A program made the translations under genes and the position numbers. The notes under the pieces are model-generated. The model worked only from the letters and a program-made list of their open reading frames with translations. It searched no databases and was not told the DNA's origin. From Rhodovibrio sodomensis (GTDB lineage: Bacteria > Pseudomonadota > Alphaproteobacteria > Kiloniellales > Rhodovibrionaceae): a DNA stretch of 46,101 nt. The stretch's first letter is position 1. Every line of letters begins with the position of its first letter. Of the stretch, positions 16,787 to 26,159 are shown one piece after another. The DNA is taken from assembly GCF_016583645.1 (NCBI RefSeq), contig NZ_NRRL01000031.1, positions 1 to 46,101 on the forward strand, in the 5' to 3' direction.

Positions 16787-16838
16787 TAGAGCAAAATCGA
16801 TGAAGGTCGATGCGACCTTCATCGTGAATTTTGCTCTA
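16787..16838. repeat. family C palindromic repeat (copy C4, GATGAAGGTCG type)
   Basis: This 52-bp palindrome starts TAGAGCAAAAT and ends ATTTTGCTCTA, with a core GATGAAGGTCG and CGACCTTCATC. It is the same subtype as the copy at 27983-28036. It lies 13 bases from copy C5, so the two subtypes sit side by side as they do at 27920-28036. Confidence 0.88.
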
Positions 16839-16851
16839 ACTGCTGGAAGAG

Positions 16852-16902
16852 AGAGCAAGATTCAGCTGAAAGGTGGCTTCACCTTGCAGCATCTTGCTCT
16901 AG
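16852..16902. repeat. family C palindromic repeat (copy C5)
   Basis: This 51-bp palindrome runs from AGAGCAAGATTCAGCTGAAA to CATCTTGCTCTAG. It is the reverse complement of copy C1 at 6152-6204 except for one base in the core (ACCTTGCAGC in place of ACCTTTCAGC). Such near-identity more than 10 kb apart points to recent dispersal. Confidence 0.9.
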
Positions 16903-17225
16903 CCGTCGGTATAGGCCTGACCGATCGGATAGGGCGCGTTCGCCCGGCGGCCCCGCCGGCTGTGACAGGGATGGTCCCGACCGGGCCCTGCGCGACCCGC
17001 CGCGCGCGTCATGGTGCGGCGCGGAAATTGGCAGTTTTCCGGGCTTCAGCGGGCATAACACGGACTCGCCACAAGACAGCGCGCGGGCAGTTCGTCACCT
17101 TAGGCGCGTCGTCAAACGCACCCGCCCAGCGCGGCCGTGAACATGGGGCTGCGGCGCCTTCCAACCGGGAGCGCTGCAAGACGGCCGGCGGGCGTGCCGT
17201 TACATAAGAGGGGATCGAGGACATC
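16903..17225. other. intergenic region, nothing recognised
   Basis: These 320 GC-rich bases hold no convincing gene, repeat or terminator. A TACATA hexamer near 17200 and GAGG close to the next start suggest a promoter and ribosome-binding site for the gene at 17226, but no good -35 was found. Confidence 0.3.
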
Positions 17226-17783
17226 GTGTCTGTGGAACCGACGATCGCCAAACGCCTTGCCGAAACCGCGCCCGGGTCCGGCGCCGGGACCGCAGCCAAG
17301 CATCCTGCCGGTCCCGTGGAGGTTGAAGACGGCCGCCTGTGGCGCTGGGTGGCGCGCTATGCCCCGGCGGACCGTTGGACCCAACGGGCGCTCCACCGCA
17401 CCTGCCGGAACGCGCTCAAGCAGATGCGCGGCGATCCCGAAAGCCCGGCGGCCGCGCGACTGGCCCCCGAGCGACTGGCCCCCGAGCGCGTGGAGCGGAC
17501 GATCGACCGCTATTTGGCGCAGCTGCTGGGCGTTGGCGAGCCGAGCCACCGCCGGGCGCGCCTCAAGGTCCACGCCATGATGCAGCGCAAGGCGCCGGTC
17601 GACCGGCCGGCGGCCCTCGGCCGGATCGCGCCGGAGCAGATGGCGGGCGCGCGGCTGGGCCGGCCGTCCGGGCCGCTGGGCCGGCTGCGGGCGGCGAACG
17701 CCAACCGGGCACCGGACCGTGGGCCGGCGCCGCTCCTGCCGCCGGAAGCGCCGCTGGAGATGCCCGAGCAGGACCTCAGCTAG
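17226..17783 (+). CDS. hypothetical protein upstream of opgH
   Basis: This frame encodes 185 residues from a GTG start with GAGGAC just upstream. The protein is soluble, Arg/Ala/Pro-rich and probably partly disordered. It has a short in-frame duplication, RLAPERLAPER (residues 79-89), and a helical middle part (ERVERTIDRYLAQLLGVGE). I recognise no family. Its TAG stop is the first CTAG of the family C repeat at 17780, so the original C-terminus may have been replaced by the repeat. opgH follows 177 bases later on the same strand, but a functional link is only positional. Confidence 0.5.
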   Translation: MSVEPTIAKRLAETAPGSGAGTAAKHPAGPVEVEDGRLWRWVARYAPADRWTQRALHRTCRNALKQMRGDPESPAAARLAPERLAPERVERTIDRYLAQLLGVGEPSHRRARLKVHAMMQRKAPVDRPAALGRIAPEQMAGARLGRPSGPLGRLRAANANRAPDRGPAPLLPPEAPLEMPEQDLS

Positions 17784-17852
17784 GGCAAGATGCTGAGAGG
17801 TGGACTCACCTTTCAGCTGAATCTTGCCGTCTCCTCAAGCATGTAGCTCTAG
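17780..17852. repeat. family C palindromic repeat, long form (copy C6)
   Basis: A core palindrome from CTAGGGCAAGATGCTGAGAG to GAATCTTGCC is followed by an extension GTCTCCTCAAGCATGTAGCT ending in CTCTAGG. The same extended layout (GTCTCTTCAAGGAGCTAG) occurs at 27920-27987. The first CTAG contains the stop codon of the preceding gene. Confidence 0.85.
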
Positions 17853-17959
17853 GTCGCGGATCGCGGCAGCTTCACGCGGCGTCCGCGGCCGCCCGGCCGG
17901 TCACAAGACGGGCGATCGCGACGTCGTCGACCGGCTGCGGGGCAGGCTGGAGGCCCGAC

Positions 17960-20077
17960 ATGACGACACAGACATCGACACCGCCGGCCGGTGTCCCGGC
18001 CGGCATGCCGTCGACGCCCAGCGCCGCGTCGGCCGGCCTGGCGGCCCGGCTGGGGCGCGGCGCGATCGCGCTGGCGATCCTGGCGACCTCGGCGGCGGGT
18101 ACGACGATCCTGGTCGGCCGCCTGAACGCGGGCGGGCTGGACGCCGTGGAGATCGCCCTGATCGCGCTCTATGCCATCCTGATCCTGTGGATCGGATCCG
18201 CCTTCTGGTTCTGCGTCGCGGGCGCGATCTGGTGGCTCAACCAGCGTCGCCTGACCGGCACGGCGGCTCAGCACGTCCCGGAACCCGACGCCGCAAGAAT
18301 CCCGGCCGCGCCCGATGGCGGCGCGCGCGCCGCGATCCTGATGCCGGTCTACAACGAACCGGCGGACCGCGTGTTCGCGGCCATGCAGGCGATCTACGAA
18401 AGCGTGCACCAGGCCGGCGGGCTGCATCTGTTCGACTTCTACGTCCTGAGTGATTCCACCGACCCGGAACACTGGGTCTGGGAAGAGCGCTGCTGGCTCA
18501 GCGTGACCGGCCACCTGGGCGCGGACGGCAAGTTCTACTACCGCCGCCGGCGTGACAACGCCGGGCGCAAGCCCGGCAACATCGCCGAGTTCTGCCGGCG
18601 CTGGGGCGGACACTACGATTACATGGCCGTGCTCGACGCCGACAGCGTGATGGATGGCCGGACCCTGGTCGAGATGGTCCGGCGGATGGACGCCGATCCC
18701 GGCACGGCGCTGCTGCAGTGCTGGCCGCGGCCGGTCAACGGGCGCACGCTGTTCGCCAGGCTGCAGCAGTTTTCCGCCTCGCTGGTCGGTCGGCTGGTGG
18801 TCGCCGGCCTGGGCTGGGTGTCCGGGCGCGGCAGCACCTATTGGGGCCACAACGCGATCATCCGGGTGGACGCGTTCGCCCAATGCTGCGGCCTGCCCAA
18901 GCTAAGCGGCAAGCCGCCGCTGGGCGGCGAGATCCTGAGCCACGACTTCGTCGAGGCCGCGCTGCTGGTGCGCGCCGGCTGGGCCGTCAGGATCGCGCCG
19001 GACCTGGCCGGCAGCTACGAAGAAGCGCCGCCCAACCTGCTCCAATCGCTCAGCCGCGACCGGCGCTGGTGCCAGGGCAACATGCAGCATCTGCGCGTGC
19101 TGTTCGCCCGCCGGCTGCACTGGATGAGCCGGGTCAACCTGCTGGTCGGGATCATGAGCTTCGTGTCCGCCCCGCTGTGGGCGGTTTTCGTCGGCCTGAC
19201 GATCGTCCAGGCCGGCCGCGCCGACGTCTGGGATCCGATCGCCGACGGAGGCGCGCCGACGCCCCAGGCGGCCGGCCCGCTTGGTGTCGACATGCTGGCG
19301 GCGGTGGCGCAGGAGACCCAGGTGATCGGCCTGCTTGCCCTGGCCGCGGTGCTGTTGCTGGGCCCGAAGGTGATGGGCGCGCTGCTGGTCGCGTTCGACC
19401 CCACGCTGCGGCGCAGCCATGCCGGCATCGGCCGGCTCGTCGCCGGGCTTGGGCTGGAGACCCTGCTGTCGGCGCTGGCCGCGTCGGTGATGATGGTGAT
19501 GCACGCGCGCTTCGTGATCGAGGTGCTGGCCGGGCGCGCGGTCAAGTGGTCGGCCCAGCAGCGCGATGCCGACCGGGTGTCGTGGGCGGAGTGCTGGCGC
19601 GCGCACGGCGCGCAGACGGGCCTGGGCGCGGCGCTCGCGCTCGGCACGGCGGTGGGCGCGCCGACGCTGTTCTGGTGGCTGTCGCCGGTGGTGCTGGGCC
19701 TGCTGGTCGCGGTGCCGCTGTCCTACCTGCTGGGCCAGGCGGATGCCGGGGCGTGGCTGCAGTCCCGGCGCCTGTTCGCCACCCCGGAGGAGGGGACGGC
19801 GCCCGCGGTGCTGGCGCGCTGCCGCGAACTGGTCGATACGGCCGACGGCATGGACCGGCCGGCATTGGCCCAGGCGATCGCCGATCCGTGGCTGAACGCC
19901 GTGCATGTCGCGCTGATCCCGCACGCCGACCGGCCGGCGCCGCCCCGCCCCGCGCTGGCCGATGCGTTCGCCCGCGCCCGCCGCGACGGCTTGGCGGCCC
20001 TGAGCGCGGACGACTGGAAGCTGCTGCTGGCGGATTCGACGGCGACGCGCGAACTGCACCTGGCCGGGGCCAAGTAG
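17960..20077 (+). CDS. opgH: glucans biosynthesis glucosyltransferase OpgH (MdoH)
   Basis: This 705-residue inner-membrane family 2 glucosyltransferase makes the beta-1,2 backbone of osmoregulated periplasmic glucans from UDP-glucose. Two N-terminal helices (about 34-52 and 63-92) precede the cytoplasmic catalytic domain. That domain has LMPVYNEP, SDSTDPEHW (from 164), the DAD metal site at 226-228, HDF (HDFVEAA, 329) and the RDRRW product-binding motif (366-370). Several C-terminal helices follow. The ATG at 17960 has GGAGG six bases upstream; a longer open frame to 17339 overlaps the previous gene and has no support. No opgG partner is visible nearby, so it acts alone here or opgG lies elsewhere. 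Confidence 0.95.
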   Translation: MTTQTSTPPAGVPAGMPSTPSAASAGLAARLGRGAIALAILATSAAGTTILVGRLNAGGLDAVEIALIALYAILILWIGSAFWFCVAGAIWWLNQRRLTGTAAQHVPEPDAARIPAAPDGGARAAILMPVYNEPADRVFAAMQAIYESVHQAGGLHLFDFYVLSDSTDPEHWVWEERCWLSVTGHLGADGKFYYRRRRDNAGRKPGNIAEFCRRWGGHYDYMAVLDADSVMDGRTLVEMVRRMDADPGTALLQCWPRPVNGRTLFARLQQFSASLVGRLVVAGLGWVSGRGSTYWGHNAIIRVDAFAQCCGLPKLSGKPPLGGEILSHDFVEAALLVRAGWAVRIAPDLAGSYEEAPPNLLQSLSRDRRWCQGNMQHLRVLFARRLHWMSRVNLLVGIMSFVSAPLWAVFVGLTIVQAGRADVWDPIADGGAPTPQAAGPLGVDMLAAVAQETQVIGLLALAAVLLLGPKVMGALLVAFDPTLRRSHAGIGRLVAGLGLETLLSALAASVMMVMHARFVIEVLAGRAVKWSAQQRDADRVSWAECWRAHGAQTGLGAALALGTAVGAPTLFWWLSPVVLGLLVAVPLSYLLGQADAGAWLQSRRLFATPEEGTAPAVLARCRELVDTADGMDRPALAQAIADPWLNAVHVALIPHADRPAPPRPALADAFARARRDGLAALSADDWKLLLADSTATRELHLAGAK

Positions 20078-20117
20078 TGTCGTCCGGCGCCGCGCTTGCG
20101 CGGGGCCGACGGCCGGA

Positions 20118-20681
20118 TCAGTCGGCGAATAGCGGCGCGAAACTGACGGTGTAGCTGAGGAACAGCGTGTCGGCGCCGGGGTTGCTGTCGTGCAGGCCGG
20201 CATTGGAGACGTGCCGGAACGACACCCCGACCAGGTCCTCCCACGGCAGCCGGTAGCCGAGGTAAAGCTGGCTGGCGAACTGGAAGGTGCCGCCCAAATC
20301 CCGGCTGTCGCGCTCTTCCCAGGCGGCGAGGCTGGCACCGGGCCAGATCACCAGATTGTCGGCCGGCCGGATGTCCAGGAACAGGCCCACCTGTCCCAAA
20401 GCGCCGCCGTCGGTGTTGATGCTGGCCCCGATCTGCGGACCGATCCCGCGCCAGATGTCGCCCGGTCGGGCATCCATCTCGAAATAGCGGACACCCGGCC
20501 GGTAGAGGGCGCCGAATTCCGTGGCCTGCATGTCGTGGTCGATCACGTCGAAGTAACCGACGCTGAGGTCAAGGTGATCCCGGACGCCGTCGTTCTGCGC
20601 ATAGGCCGGGCCGGCGATCAGCCCGACTGCAAGGCACGCCGCTGCAATGGCTGCGCGCGCGCCACCCCCGATTGTCGTCAT
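20118..20681 (-). CDS. PagL-like lipid A 3-O-deacylase (acyloxyacyl hydrolase family)
   Basis: This 187-residue outer-membrane beta-barrel protein has a signal peptide (residues 1-28, ending AYA before QNDG). PagL removes the 3-O acyl chain of lipid A. The C-terminal family signature is visible as SFRHVSNAGLHDSNPGAD; His157 and Ser159 match the catalytic His and Ser of PagL. Counting the same spacing as in Pseudomonas PagL puts Asp171 where the catalytic Glu would be. The protein ends in an aromatic-containing strand, as usual for barrels. Convergent with opgH, it adds to an envelope-modification neighbourhood. The upstream 90 bases contain GAACA-N4-TGTTC (20770-20783). Confidence 0.82.
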   Translation of the reverse strand: MTTIGGGARAAIAAACLAVGLIAGPAYAQNDGVRDHLDLSVGYFDVIDHDMQATEFGALYRPGVRYFEMDARPGDIWRGIGPQIGASINTDGGALGQVGLFLDIRPADNLVIWPGASLAAWEERDSRDLGGTFQFASQLYLGYRLPWEDLVGVSFRHVSNAGLHDSNPGADTLFLSYTVSFAPLFAD

Positions 20682-20829
20682 AAAGCCCCCACTGTGCAGC
20701 CCTTACCGGCCCTGGCCTGGTGTGCTCAGGGCGCCCCTGGATGCGACCGCATTAGCGCAAGTTAGAATAGAACACAAATGTTCCGGTGATCCCGGTCCGC
20801 CAGCGGGCCCGGTCCAATGCCGCTCTACG

Positions 20830-21906
20830 CTAACGCGTCGCGGCCGAGGTGTCGGCAAGGAACGCGCGCATGGTATCCGCGACCGCCTGACGTTCCAGGT
20901 CGCGCACGATGAAGACCAGCTGGGTCCGGCGGTCGCCGTCGTCGGGCCAGGCGGGCAGGGCGGCTGGCGGGTGAAAGACGTGCTGCACGCCGTGGACCAC
21001 GACCGGGCGCGCCTCGCCCTCGACGTTGAGCAGGCCTTTCAGCCGCAGCAGGTGCTGGCCGTAAGTGGTGACCAGCATCTCCACCCAGTTGGCGAATCGC
21101 TCCCAGTCGACCGGCGCGTCCCAGGTCAGGGTGAAGGCGTGGATCCGGTCGCCGTGACGATTCGGGTCGTGCCCGGATTCGTGCTCGTGTCCGTGCTCGT
21201 GGCCATGGTCGTGATCACGGTCGCGCTGGGCGTAGGCTTCCGCGGCCAGCCAGCGGCGGACGTCGGCCGTCTTGGTCTCGGGATCGTACAGCCCGGCGCC
21301 GAACAGGCGGTCCGGGGCGACCTCGCCGTGCGCGACGTGAATCCGGGGGGCGGCCGGGTTCAGCGCCGCCAGCCGGCGCTCCAGCGCCGCCAGCTGGTCG
21401 GGGTCGGACAAGTCGGTCTTGGTCAGCACCAGCCGGTCGGCGACCGCCGCCTGCTTTACGGATTCCGGCTGACTGTCCAGCGTCGCCGCGCCGGCCGCGG
21501 AATCGACGCAGGCGACCACGCCGTCCAGCCGGTAATCGCGCTGGACCATCTGGTCGTTCATCAGGGTGTGCAGAATCGGCGCCGGGTCGGCCAGGCCGGT
21601 GGTCTCCACGATCAGCCGCTTGAACTCCGGCACATCGCCGCGGATCCGGCGCGTGGAGAGCTGCTGCAGTGTCTTCACCAGGTCGCCGCGCACGGTGCAG
21701 CACAGGCAGCCGGAATTCAGCAGGACGGTGTCCTCGCGCGCGCTCTCGACCAGCTGATGGTCCAGGCCGACGTCGCCGAACTCGTTCACGATCACCGCCG
21801 TCTCCGCCATCTCGGGGCGGTGCAGCAGGTGGTTGAGCAGGGTGGTCTTGCCGCTGCCGAGAAAGCCGGTGAGCACGGTCACCGGGACCTGATGTCGGCT
21901 TTCCAT
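20830..21906 (-). CDS. CobW/COG0523 family GTP-dependent metallochaperone
   Basis: This 358-residue G3E-family GTPase has Walker [11 protein letters not shown] (residues 13-22), the metal-binding GCLCC motif (66-70), ETTG (101-104) and guanine motif TKTD (162-165). A histidine-rich stretch (about 232-256, many His-Asp/Glu pairs) links to a C-terminal CobW domain. Family members deliver Zn, Co or other metals to client enzymes; the client here is unknown. I chose the ATG at 21906, the residue set just before the GTPase fold. A much longer frame reads the ctaA region out of frame. It begins five bases after ctaA stops, so the two are translated as a unit, which hints at a metal or heme-related client. 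Confidence 0.92.
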   Translation of the reverse strand: MESRHQVPVTVLTGFLGSGKTTLLNHLLHRPEMAETAVIVNEFGDVGLDHQLVESAREDTVLLNSGCLCCTVRGDLVKTLQQLSTRRIRGDVPEFKRLIVETTGLADPAPILHTLMNDQMVQRDYRLDGVVACVDSAAGAATLDSQPESVKQAAVADRLVLTKTDLSDPDQLAALERRLAALNPAAPRIHVAHGEVAPDRLFGAGLYDPETKTADVRRWLAAEAYAQRDRDHDHGHEHGHEHESGHDPNRHGDRIHAFTLTWDAPVDWERFANWVEMLVTTYGQHLLRLKGLLNVEGEARPVVVHGVQHVFHPPAALPAWPDDGDRRTQLVFIVRDLERQAVADTMRAFLADTSAATR

Positions 21907-21911
21907 GGGTA

Positions 21912-23006
21912 TTAGCCCTGTGTGGGTGTGCGGGTCTCGGCGGCCGGGTTCAGGCGGGTCAGCGCCCAGACGGTGAGCCCCAGCAGGGTCAGCGCGCCGG
22001 CCTGGTGCGCCGCGCCGAGCCAGACCGGCACGACCCACAGCAGCGTCCAGATGCCCAGGCCCAGTTGCGCCGTCGCGGCCAGCGCCAGCAGGCCGAGCGC
22101 CCGGCGCGCGGTCAAGGCCAGCGGGCGCGCGCGCGCCCAGAGCCATAGGCCGAGCGCGGCGACCACCGTCAGGATCGCCAGGACGCGGTGATTGAACTGC
22201 ACGGCCGCCGGGTTCTCGAACGGGTTCAGCCAGGTCGGCTCGCGGATCCAGTAGCCGCTCGGCACCCACTGTCCGGCCATCTTGGGGAAGGTGTTGTAGG
22301 TCAGCCCCGCATTGATCCCCGCGACCAGCGCGCCCGCCAGGATGGTGACCGCGAGCAGCCCGGCGAACGCCCGCAGGCCCAGGCGCAGGCCGCGCGCCCC
22401 GGAACTCACGGCCGGGGCGGGCGCGAGCAGCGTGAACGCCACCCACAGCACGTAGGCGTAGATCAGCAGCGCGAGCCCCAGGTGCGCGGCCAGGCGATAC
22501 TGGCTGACGTCGGTCCGCTCGGCGAACCCGCTCGCCACCATGTACCAGCCGACCAAGCCCTGAAGCCCGCCCAGCGCGAACATCGCGATCAGGTGCGGGG
22601 TGAGCGCGCGGCGGATCTTGCCGCGCAGCAGCAGGATTAGGAAGCCGCCGGCGAACAGCGCCCCGATCAGCCGCCCCCACAGCCGGTGGATCCACTCCCA
22701 CCAGAAGATTTCCTTGAACTCCGCCAGGCTCATGCCGCGGTTGATCTGCTGGTATTCGGGGATCGTCTTGTAGAGCGCGAACAGCCGCTCCCACTCGGCC
22801 TGGGTCAGCGGCGGCAGGGTGCCCGAGATCGGCGCCCATTCCATGATCGACAGGCCGGATTCGGTCAGGCGCGTGATCGCCCCGATCACCGCCATGGCGA
22901 AGATCATGCCGGCGACCGACAGCAGCCAGACGCCGACGGCGCGGTCGCCGGTGCGGGCGGCTGTGCTGCGGTCAGTGCGGTCGGAGGAAACGGCCAGCGT
23001 GCTCAT
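21912..23006 (-). CDS. ctaA: heme A synthase (COX15/CtaA family)
   Basis: This 364-residue inner-membrane protein oxidises the C8 methyl of heme O to give heme A for aa3-type cytochrome oxidase. It has about eight helices. The histidines expected to ligate heme are seen in [28 protein letters not shown] and [10 protein letters not shown]. The long-form alphaproteobacterial N-terminus with [14 protein letters not shown] is present. The ATG at 23006 starts the protein just before the first helix; 23 residues further upstream are open but lack support. It shows that this phototroph also respires aerobically. cobW follows five bases downstream. Confidence 0.95.
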   Translation of the reverse strand: MSTLAVSSDRTDRSTAARTGDRAVGVWLLSVAGMIFAMAVIGAITRLTESGLSIMEWAPISGTLPPLTQAEWERLFALYKTIPEYQQINRGMSLAEFKEIFWWEWIHRLWGRLIGALFAGGFLILLLRGKIRRALTPHLIAMFALGGLQGLVGWYMVASGFAERTDVSQYRLAAHLGLALLIYAYVLWVAFTLLAPAPAVSSGARGLRLGLRAFAGLLAVTILAGALVAGINAGLTYNTFPKMAGQWVPSGYWIREPTWLNPFENPAAVQFNHRVLAILTVVAALGLWLWARARPLALTARRALGLLALAATAQLGLGIWTLLWVVPVWLGAAHQAGALTLLGLTVWALTRLNPAAETRTPTQG

Positions 23007-23324
23007 GGCCGCCGATATAAGCCAGCCCGCCCGACCGGCCAAGCGCGGCGGATGGGCGCGGGGACTGGCGGGCAATGAACAGGTCCCATCGGTACAACCT
23101 AATTTTTGCGGGGCCCGCTTAACTGCCTTTCAGTAGCGGTGCTGGTTTGCGCGGTTGTATATTTCCGTGCTGCCAAGTTCGGGTGCTGCCGGGGCGCGGT
23201 TAACTGCCGCAAGGTGCGTTTACGAGTTTTTTCCGGTCCGACTGCACGTCTCGGTGGCGGGTACGCCTGAAACTTGTGTATATGCTCCTTGACACAAACT
23301 CGGGTCGAATTGGGTGGGCGTGCG
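23007..23324. promoter_or_regulatory. intergenic region with two 19-bp direct repeats upstream of the CHASE2 gene
   Basis: Two near-identical 19-mers occur at 23109-23127 and 23190-23208: CGGGGC(C/G)CG(C/G)TTAACTGCC, matching at 17 of 19 positions with starts 81 bp apart. Between them is TTGTATATTTCC, and a TTGACA lies near 23289. No gene is visible. The repeats look like paired regulator sites for the CHASE2 operon or for divergent ctaA. Confidence 0.45.
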
Positions 23325-25700
23325 GTGACTCAACGACGCGACGAGACGGGCAGCGCCCAGACCCCTTCGAGCGGTGGCCGTGCAGGCCTGCCGCCGTCGG
23401 CCAAACTCGCGCGCCGTCGCGAGCGCTACTTCAGGCCTTTGTTGGTACTCGCGCTGGCGGTTGTGAGTGTCCTCGGGCTTGAGCTGTTCGACCCCTACGG
23501 CATGTCGTCCGCCAGCGACCGCATATCCCGCCAGAGCATCAACGCCGTTCTGGCGCCTTGGTACGACCTGGAAGGGCGGCCCGCGCCCGAGGCCCGGGAG
23601 CCGGTCGACGCCGGGGAGCCGGCCTCGGCCCAAGACGCGGCGATCGTCCTGCTGATCACCGACCGCAGCCTCGAAAACGCCCATCTGTCCTGGCCGTTGG
23701 CCGCGACGCAGTGGCTCTACAGATTGCAGCAGTTGGCGGAGGAACACCGGCCGGCGGCGGTGGTGTTCGACGTGCTGTTCACCCACGAGCGGCCGGACCC
23801 GCGGGTTCCTGCGGCGTATCGGCCGCAAGCGCGCAGCGGACTTCCGAATTGTCAGTTTGTCGACCCGGATCCCGCCAGAAACGTCGCGAAGGCGAAGCTG
23901 CGGTCGCAACTCCTGATGGACCGCCACGACCCCCAGTACCGGAGCGACCTTGACCCGGTGCGCGCGGCGAGCCATCCGAAAAGCGCGTTCTGGTGCCTTA
24001 AATATCATTATCGGCCGGTTGATGGTCCGACCTATCCGGTCGACGTCGACGGGCCCGATGGCCGCTATGGCACCGGCGACGATATCCGCCTGGATCCCAG
24101 AATCCCTTTGATCCAAGCGGTGCCGAACCCGGCGGTTTCGGGGGCGATTGCCCGGCGGCTGATGAGAGCCGAGGCGCCGGGCGATTTCGTGATGTCGCAG
24201 GGGCCGGCGGTCCGGAACCTGAGCGACGCGGCCTTGCGGGATCGGCTGTTGATCCCCGGACTGCGGGGCATCGCGACGCCGGCCGTGGTCCAATCGGTAA
24301 CCAATCCCCAGGAGCCGGGCGTCGTCCCGTTGGCCTTCAACCTGCAGGTTACCGGCGATGACGGATCTCAGCACGGCGTAAACTTGACCACGCCCGCCGT
24401 GGCGGCGCTTGCGGCCTACTGTCGCCACCTTTCGTCGGCCGATTTTCCCGGGTGCCGTTCGCTGAACGCCGAGGCGCGCCGATCCACCGCCCCGAGCGAT
24501 ACCGTCACGGGTGACGGGGATGCATGGGACTGGCGGCGGCCATTGTTCCTGCGTTGGGGTCTACTTCCTGCGGAGACCGAAAGCTTCGTAAAGCCGGACG
24601 GCAATGCCTGGCCAGGCTATCGCTCGCGCGCCCAGACCTGCACCTACCCACGCTCGGCCCTGGAGCAGGGCGACGGTTTGTTCGCCCGGCTCAAAGAGCT
24701 TGTTACCCGGGCGCACTGGAGTGTCGACATCGCTCTTTCCGACGGGGCCGGCGTCGACCGGGCCGGCGATCCGGGGTCGGCGCGGCAGAACTGCCTCTAC
24801 ACCCCCACGATGGTGGTCGACGTCGACCACTGGCCGGTTCGCGTCACCGACCTGATGCGCACGCATCCGGACGGGCCGGTCGACTTGGGAGAGCTGATCG
24901 ACGGCCGCGTGGTGTTCATCGGCACGAACTTCGACGTCTACAGGGACGAGACGCTGTCTCCGGTGCACGAGGCCCTACCGGGTGTCTACAAGCACGCGAT
25001 GGCGTTCGACAATCTGCTGCGCTTCGGGGACGACTGGAAGACACCCGCGCCCCCGATCATCGGCGCCGGGTTGAGCCTGATCGACTTGCTGCAAGTGCTG
25101 GCATTGGCAGGGTTGGGGGCCGGCGGCCTGATGCTGCGGGAGTGGCTTTCGCCGACGTATGTCCTAAACGGGTCGACCGAGGCATCGAAGCGCGACGCGG
25201 CGTGGGAGCCAATCCTTATCGTCGGGTGTCTGCTCGGGCTGCTCGTGCTGTGCCTGATCGTTACGCCGTGGCCGGCCGCCGACTGGCTGACGATGCTGCC
25301 CACGCTGGCCGTATACTACCGGGAACGCTTGTTGTTGGCCGGTCAAATGACCGGTCGCGCGTTTCTCGCCGGCGCCAACCGGCTCCTGCTCCAGGTCGGC
25401 CGCGGGCGGCGCGGGCGCGACGTGCTCCTGATCGCGTCGGCGGTTGGGGCCGGGCTTGGCCTGTGCGCCGAGCCGAACGCTGTTCTCGCCTGCGCGGCCC
25501 TGTTCGCCGTCCTATGGGCCTTTGGCTGGACCGGCGTTCAGTTCTGGCGCGTCGCGCGCGCGCGTTTCCGGCCGGCGCCGTCGCATCCGGCCGCCGCCAT
25601 CCTGGACGGACATGCCTACGACGGCCGTTTGCCGCAGCCTCCCTTCGCATCCCGCTGCGCGCACTTCCCGCCCCCGAAACCTGATGGAGAACGATCGTGA
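23325..25700 (+). CDS. CHASE2-domain membrane protein without a signalling output domain
   Basis: This protein of about 791 residues has an N-terminal membrane helix (about residues 37-54), then a large extracytoplasmic CHASE2-type sensory region. Recognisable pieces are AAIVLLITDRSLEN, RPAAVVFDVLF and, at its end, GRVVFIGTNFDVYRDETLSP with GVYKHAMAFDNLL. Three or four helices follow. CHASE2 domains usually sit in front of adenylate cyclases, kinases or diguanylate cyclases; here the protein ends after the helices and a short basic tail. The GTG at 23325 is the best start, although TTG at 23274 is also open and ribosome-binding signals are weak. The next gene overlaps its stop. The CHASE2 region has a long insertion with several cysteines. 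Confidence 0.8.
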   Translation: MTQRRDETGSAQTPSSGGRAGLPPSAKLARRRERYFRPLLVLALAVVSVLGLELFDPYGMSSASDRISRQSINAVLAPWYDLEGRPAPEAREPVDAGEPASAQDAAIVLLITDRSLENAHLSWPLAATQWLYRLQQLAEEHRPAAVVFDVLFTHERPDPRVPAAYRPQARSGLPNCQFVDPDPARNVAKAKLRSQLLMDRHDPQYRSDLDPVRAASHPKSAFWCLKYHYRPVDGPTYPVDVDGPDGRYGTGDDIRLDPRIPLIQAVPNPAVSGAIARRLMRAEAPGDFVMSQGPAVRNLSDAALRDRLLIPGLRGIATPAVVQSVTNPQEPGVVPLAFNLQVTGDDGSQHGVNLTTPAVAALAAYCRHLSSADFPGCRSLNAEARRSTAPSDTVTGDGDAWDWRRPLFLRWGLLPAETESFVKPDGNAWPGYRSRAQTCTYPRSALEQGDGLFARLKELVTRAHWSVDIALSDGAGVDRAGDPGSARQNCLYTPTMVVDVDHWPVRVTDLMRTHPDGPVDLGELIDGRVVFIGTNFDVYRDETLSPVHEALPGVYKHAMAFDNLLRFGDDWKTPAPPIIGAGLSLIDLLQVLALAGLGAGGLMLREWLSPTYVLNGSTEASKRDAAWEPILIVGCLLGLLVLCLIVTPWPAADWLTMLPTLAVYYRERLLLAGQMTGRAFLAGANRLLLQVGRGRRGRDVLLIASAVGAGLGLCAEPNAVLACAALFAVLWAFGWTGVQFWRVARARFRPAPSHPAAAILDGHAYDGRLPQPPFASRCAHFPPPKPDGERS

Positions 25701-26110
25701 CACTCCGATTTGCCGCCGCCGTTCTGTTGGCTCTGGTAACCGCGGCCTGCTTCGCCGGCCCCGTGCGCGCCCAGGAGCGCTACGCCGACCACGTGATCGA
25801 CAGCTTCGAAAAGGACGTGCTTCGCGCGTTCGATCCGGTGCGGCGCGTACCGGCGGACCGGGTCCGCGTCCGGGATATCCAACAGACCGAGCGGCAAAGC
25901 GGCACCGTCGTCAAGATGCGCAGCGTCGACGACTTGGTCTGCCTGAAACTGAAGCCGGGCACCGGCCGCGAAGAGGCGTGCGTGCTTGCCGCCGATCTCA
26001 GTCCCTGCGTCTGCGACTACGAGGTCGCCGACATTCCAGCCAAGCAATCCCAACAGGGGGGGCTCGCCGGGGTGGTGATGCCCAACGGCGGCAGCTGTTC
26101 CTGCAAGTGA
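25697..26110 (+). CDS. small secreted protein with six cysteines
   Basis: This 137-residue protein starts at a GTG that overlaps the TGA of the CHASE2 gene (GTGA), so it is translationally coupled to it. Residues 1-26 are a Sec signal peptide ending GPVRA-Q. The mature part has six cysteines in the C-terminal two thirds, including ACVLAADLSPCVCDYE and a terminal SCSCK, suggesting disulphides in the periplasm. I recognise no family. Lying between a CHASE2 sensor-like protein and a metalloprotease lipoprotein, it may be their partner, inhibitor or substrate. That is speculation. Confidence 0.7.
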   Translation: MTLRFAAAVLLALVTAACFAGPVRAQERYADHVIDSFEKDVLRAFDPVRRVPADRVRVRDIQQTERQSGTVVKMRSVDDLVCLKLKPGTGREEACVLAADLSPCVCDYEVADIPAKQSQQGGLAGVVMPNGGSCSCK

Positions 26111-26159
26111 GCCCCCTGTGCCGGTGTTTGGCCGACCCCACGACACGAGGAGTAACGGT

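Noticed and set aside
17339..17959. Upstream extension of OpgH to 912 residues
   Set aside because: It overlaps the preceding gene and a palindromic repeat; the start at 17960 has a strong ribosome-binding site.
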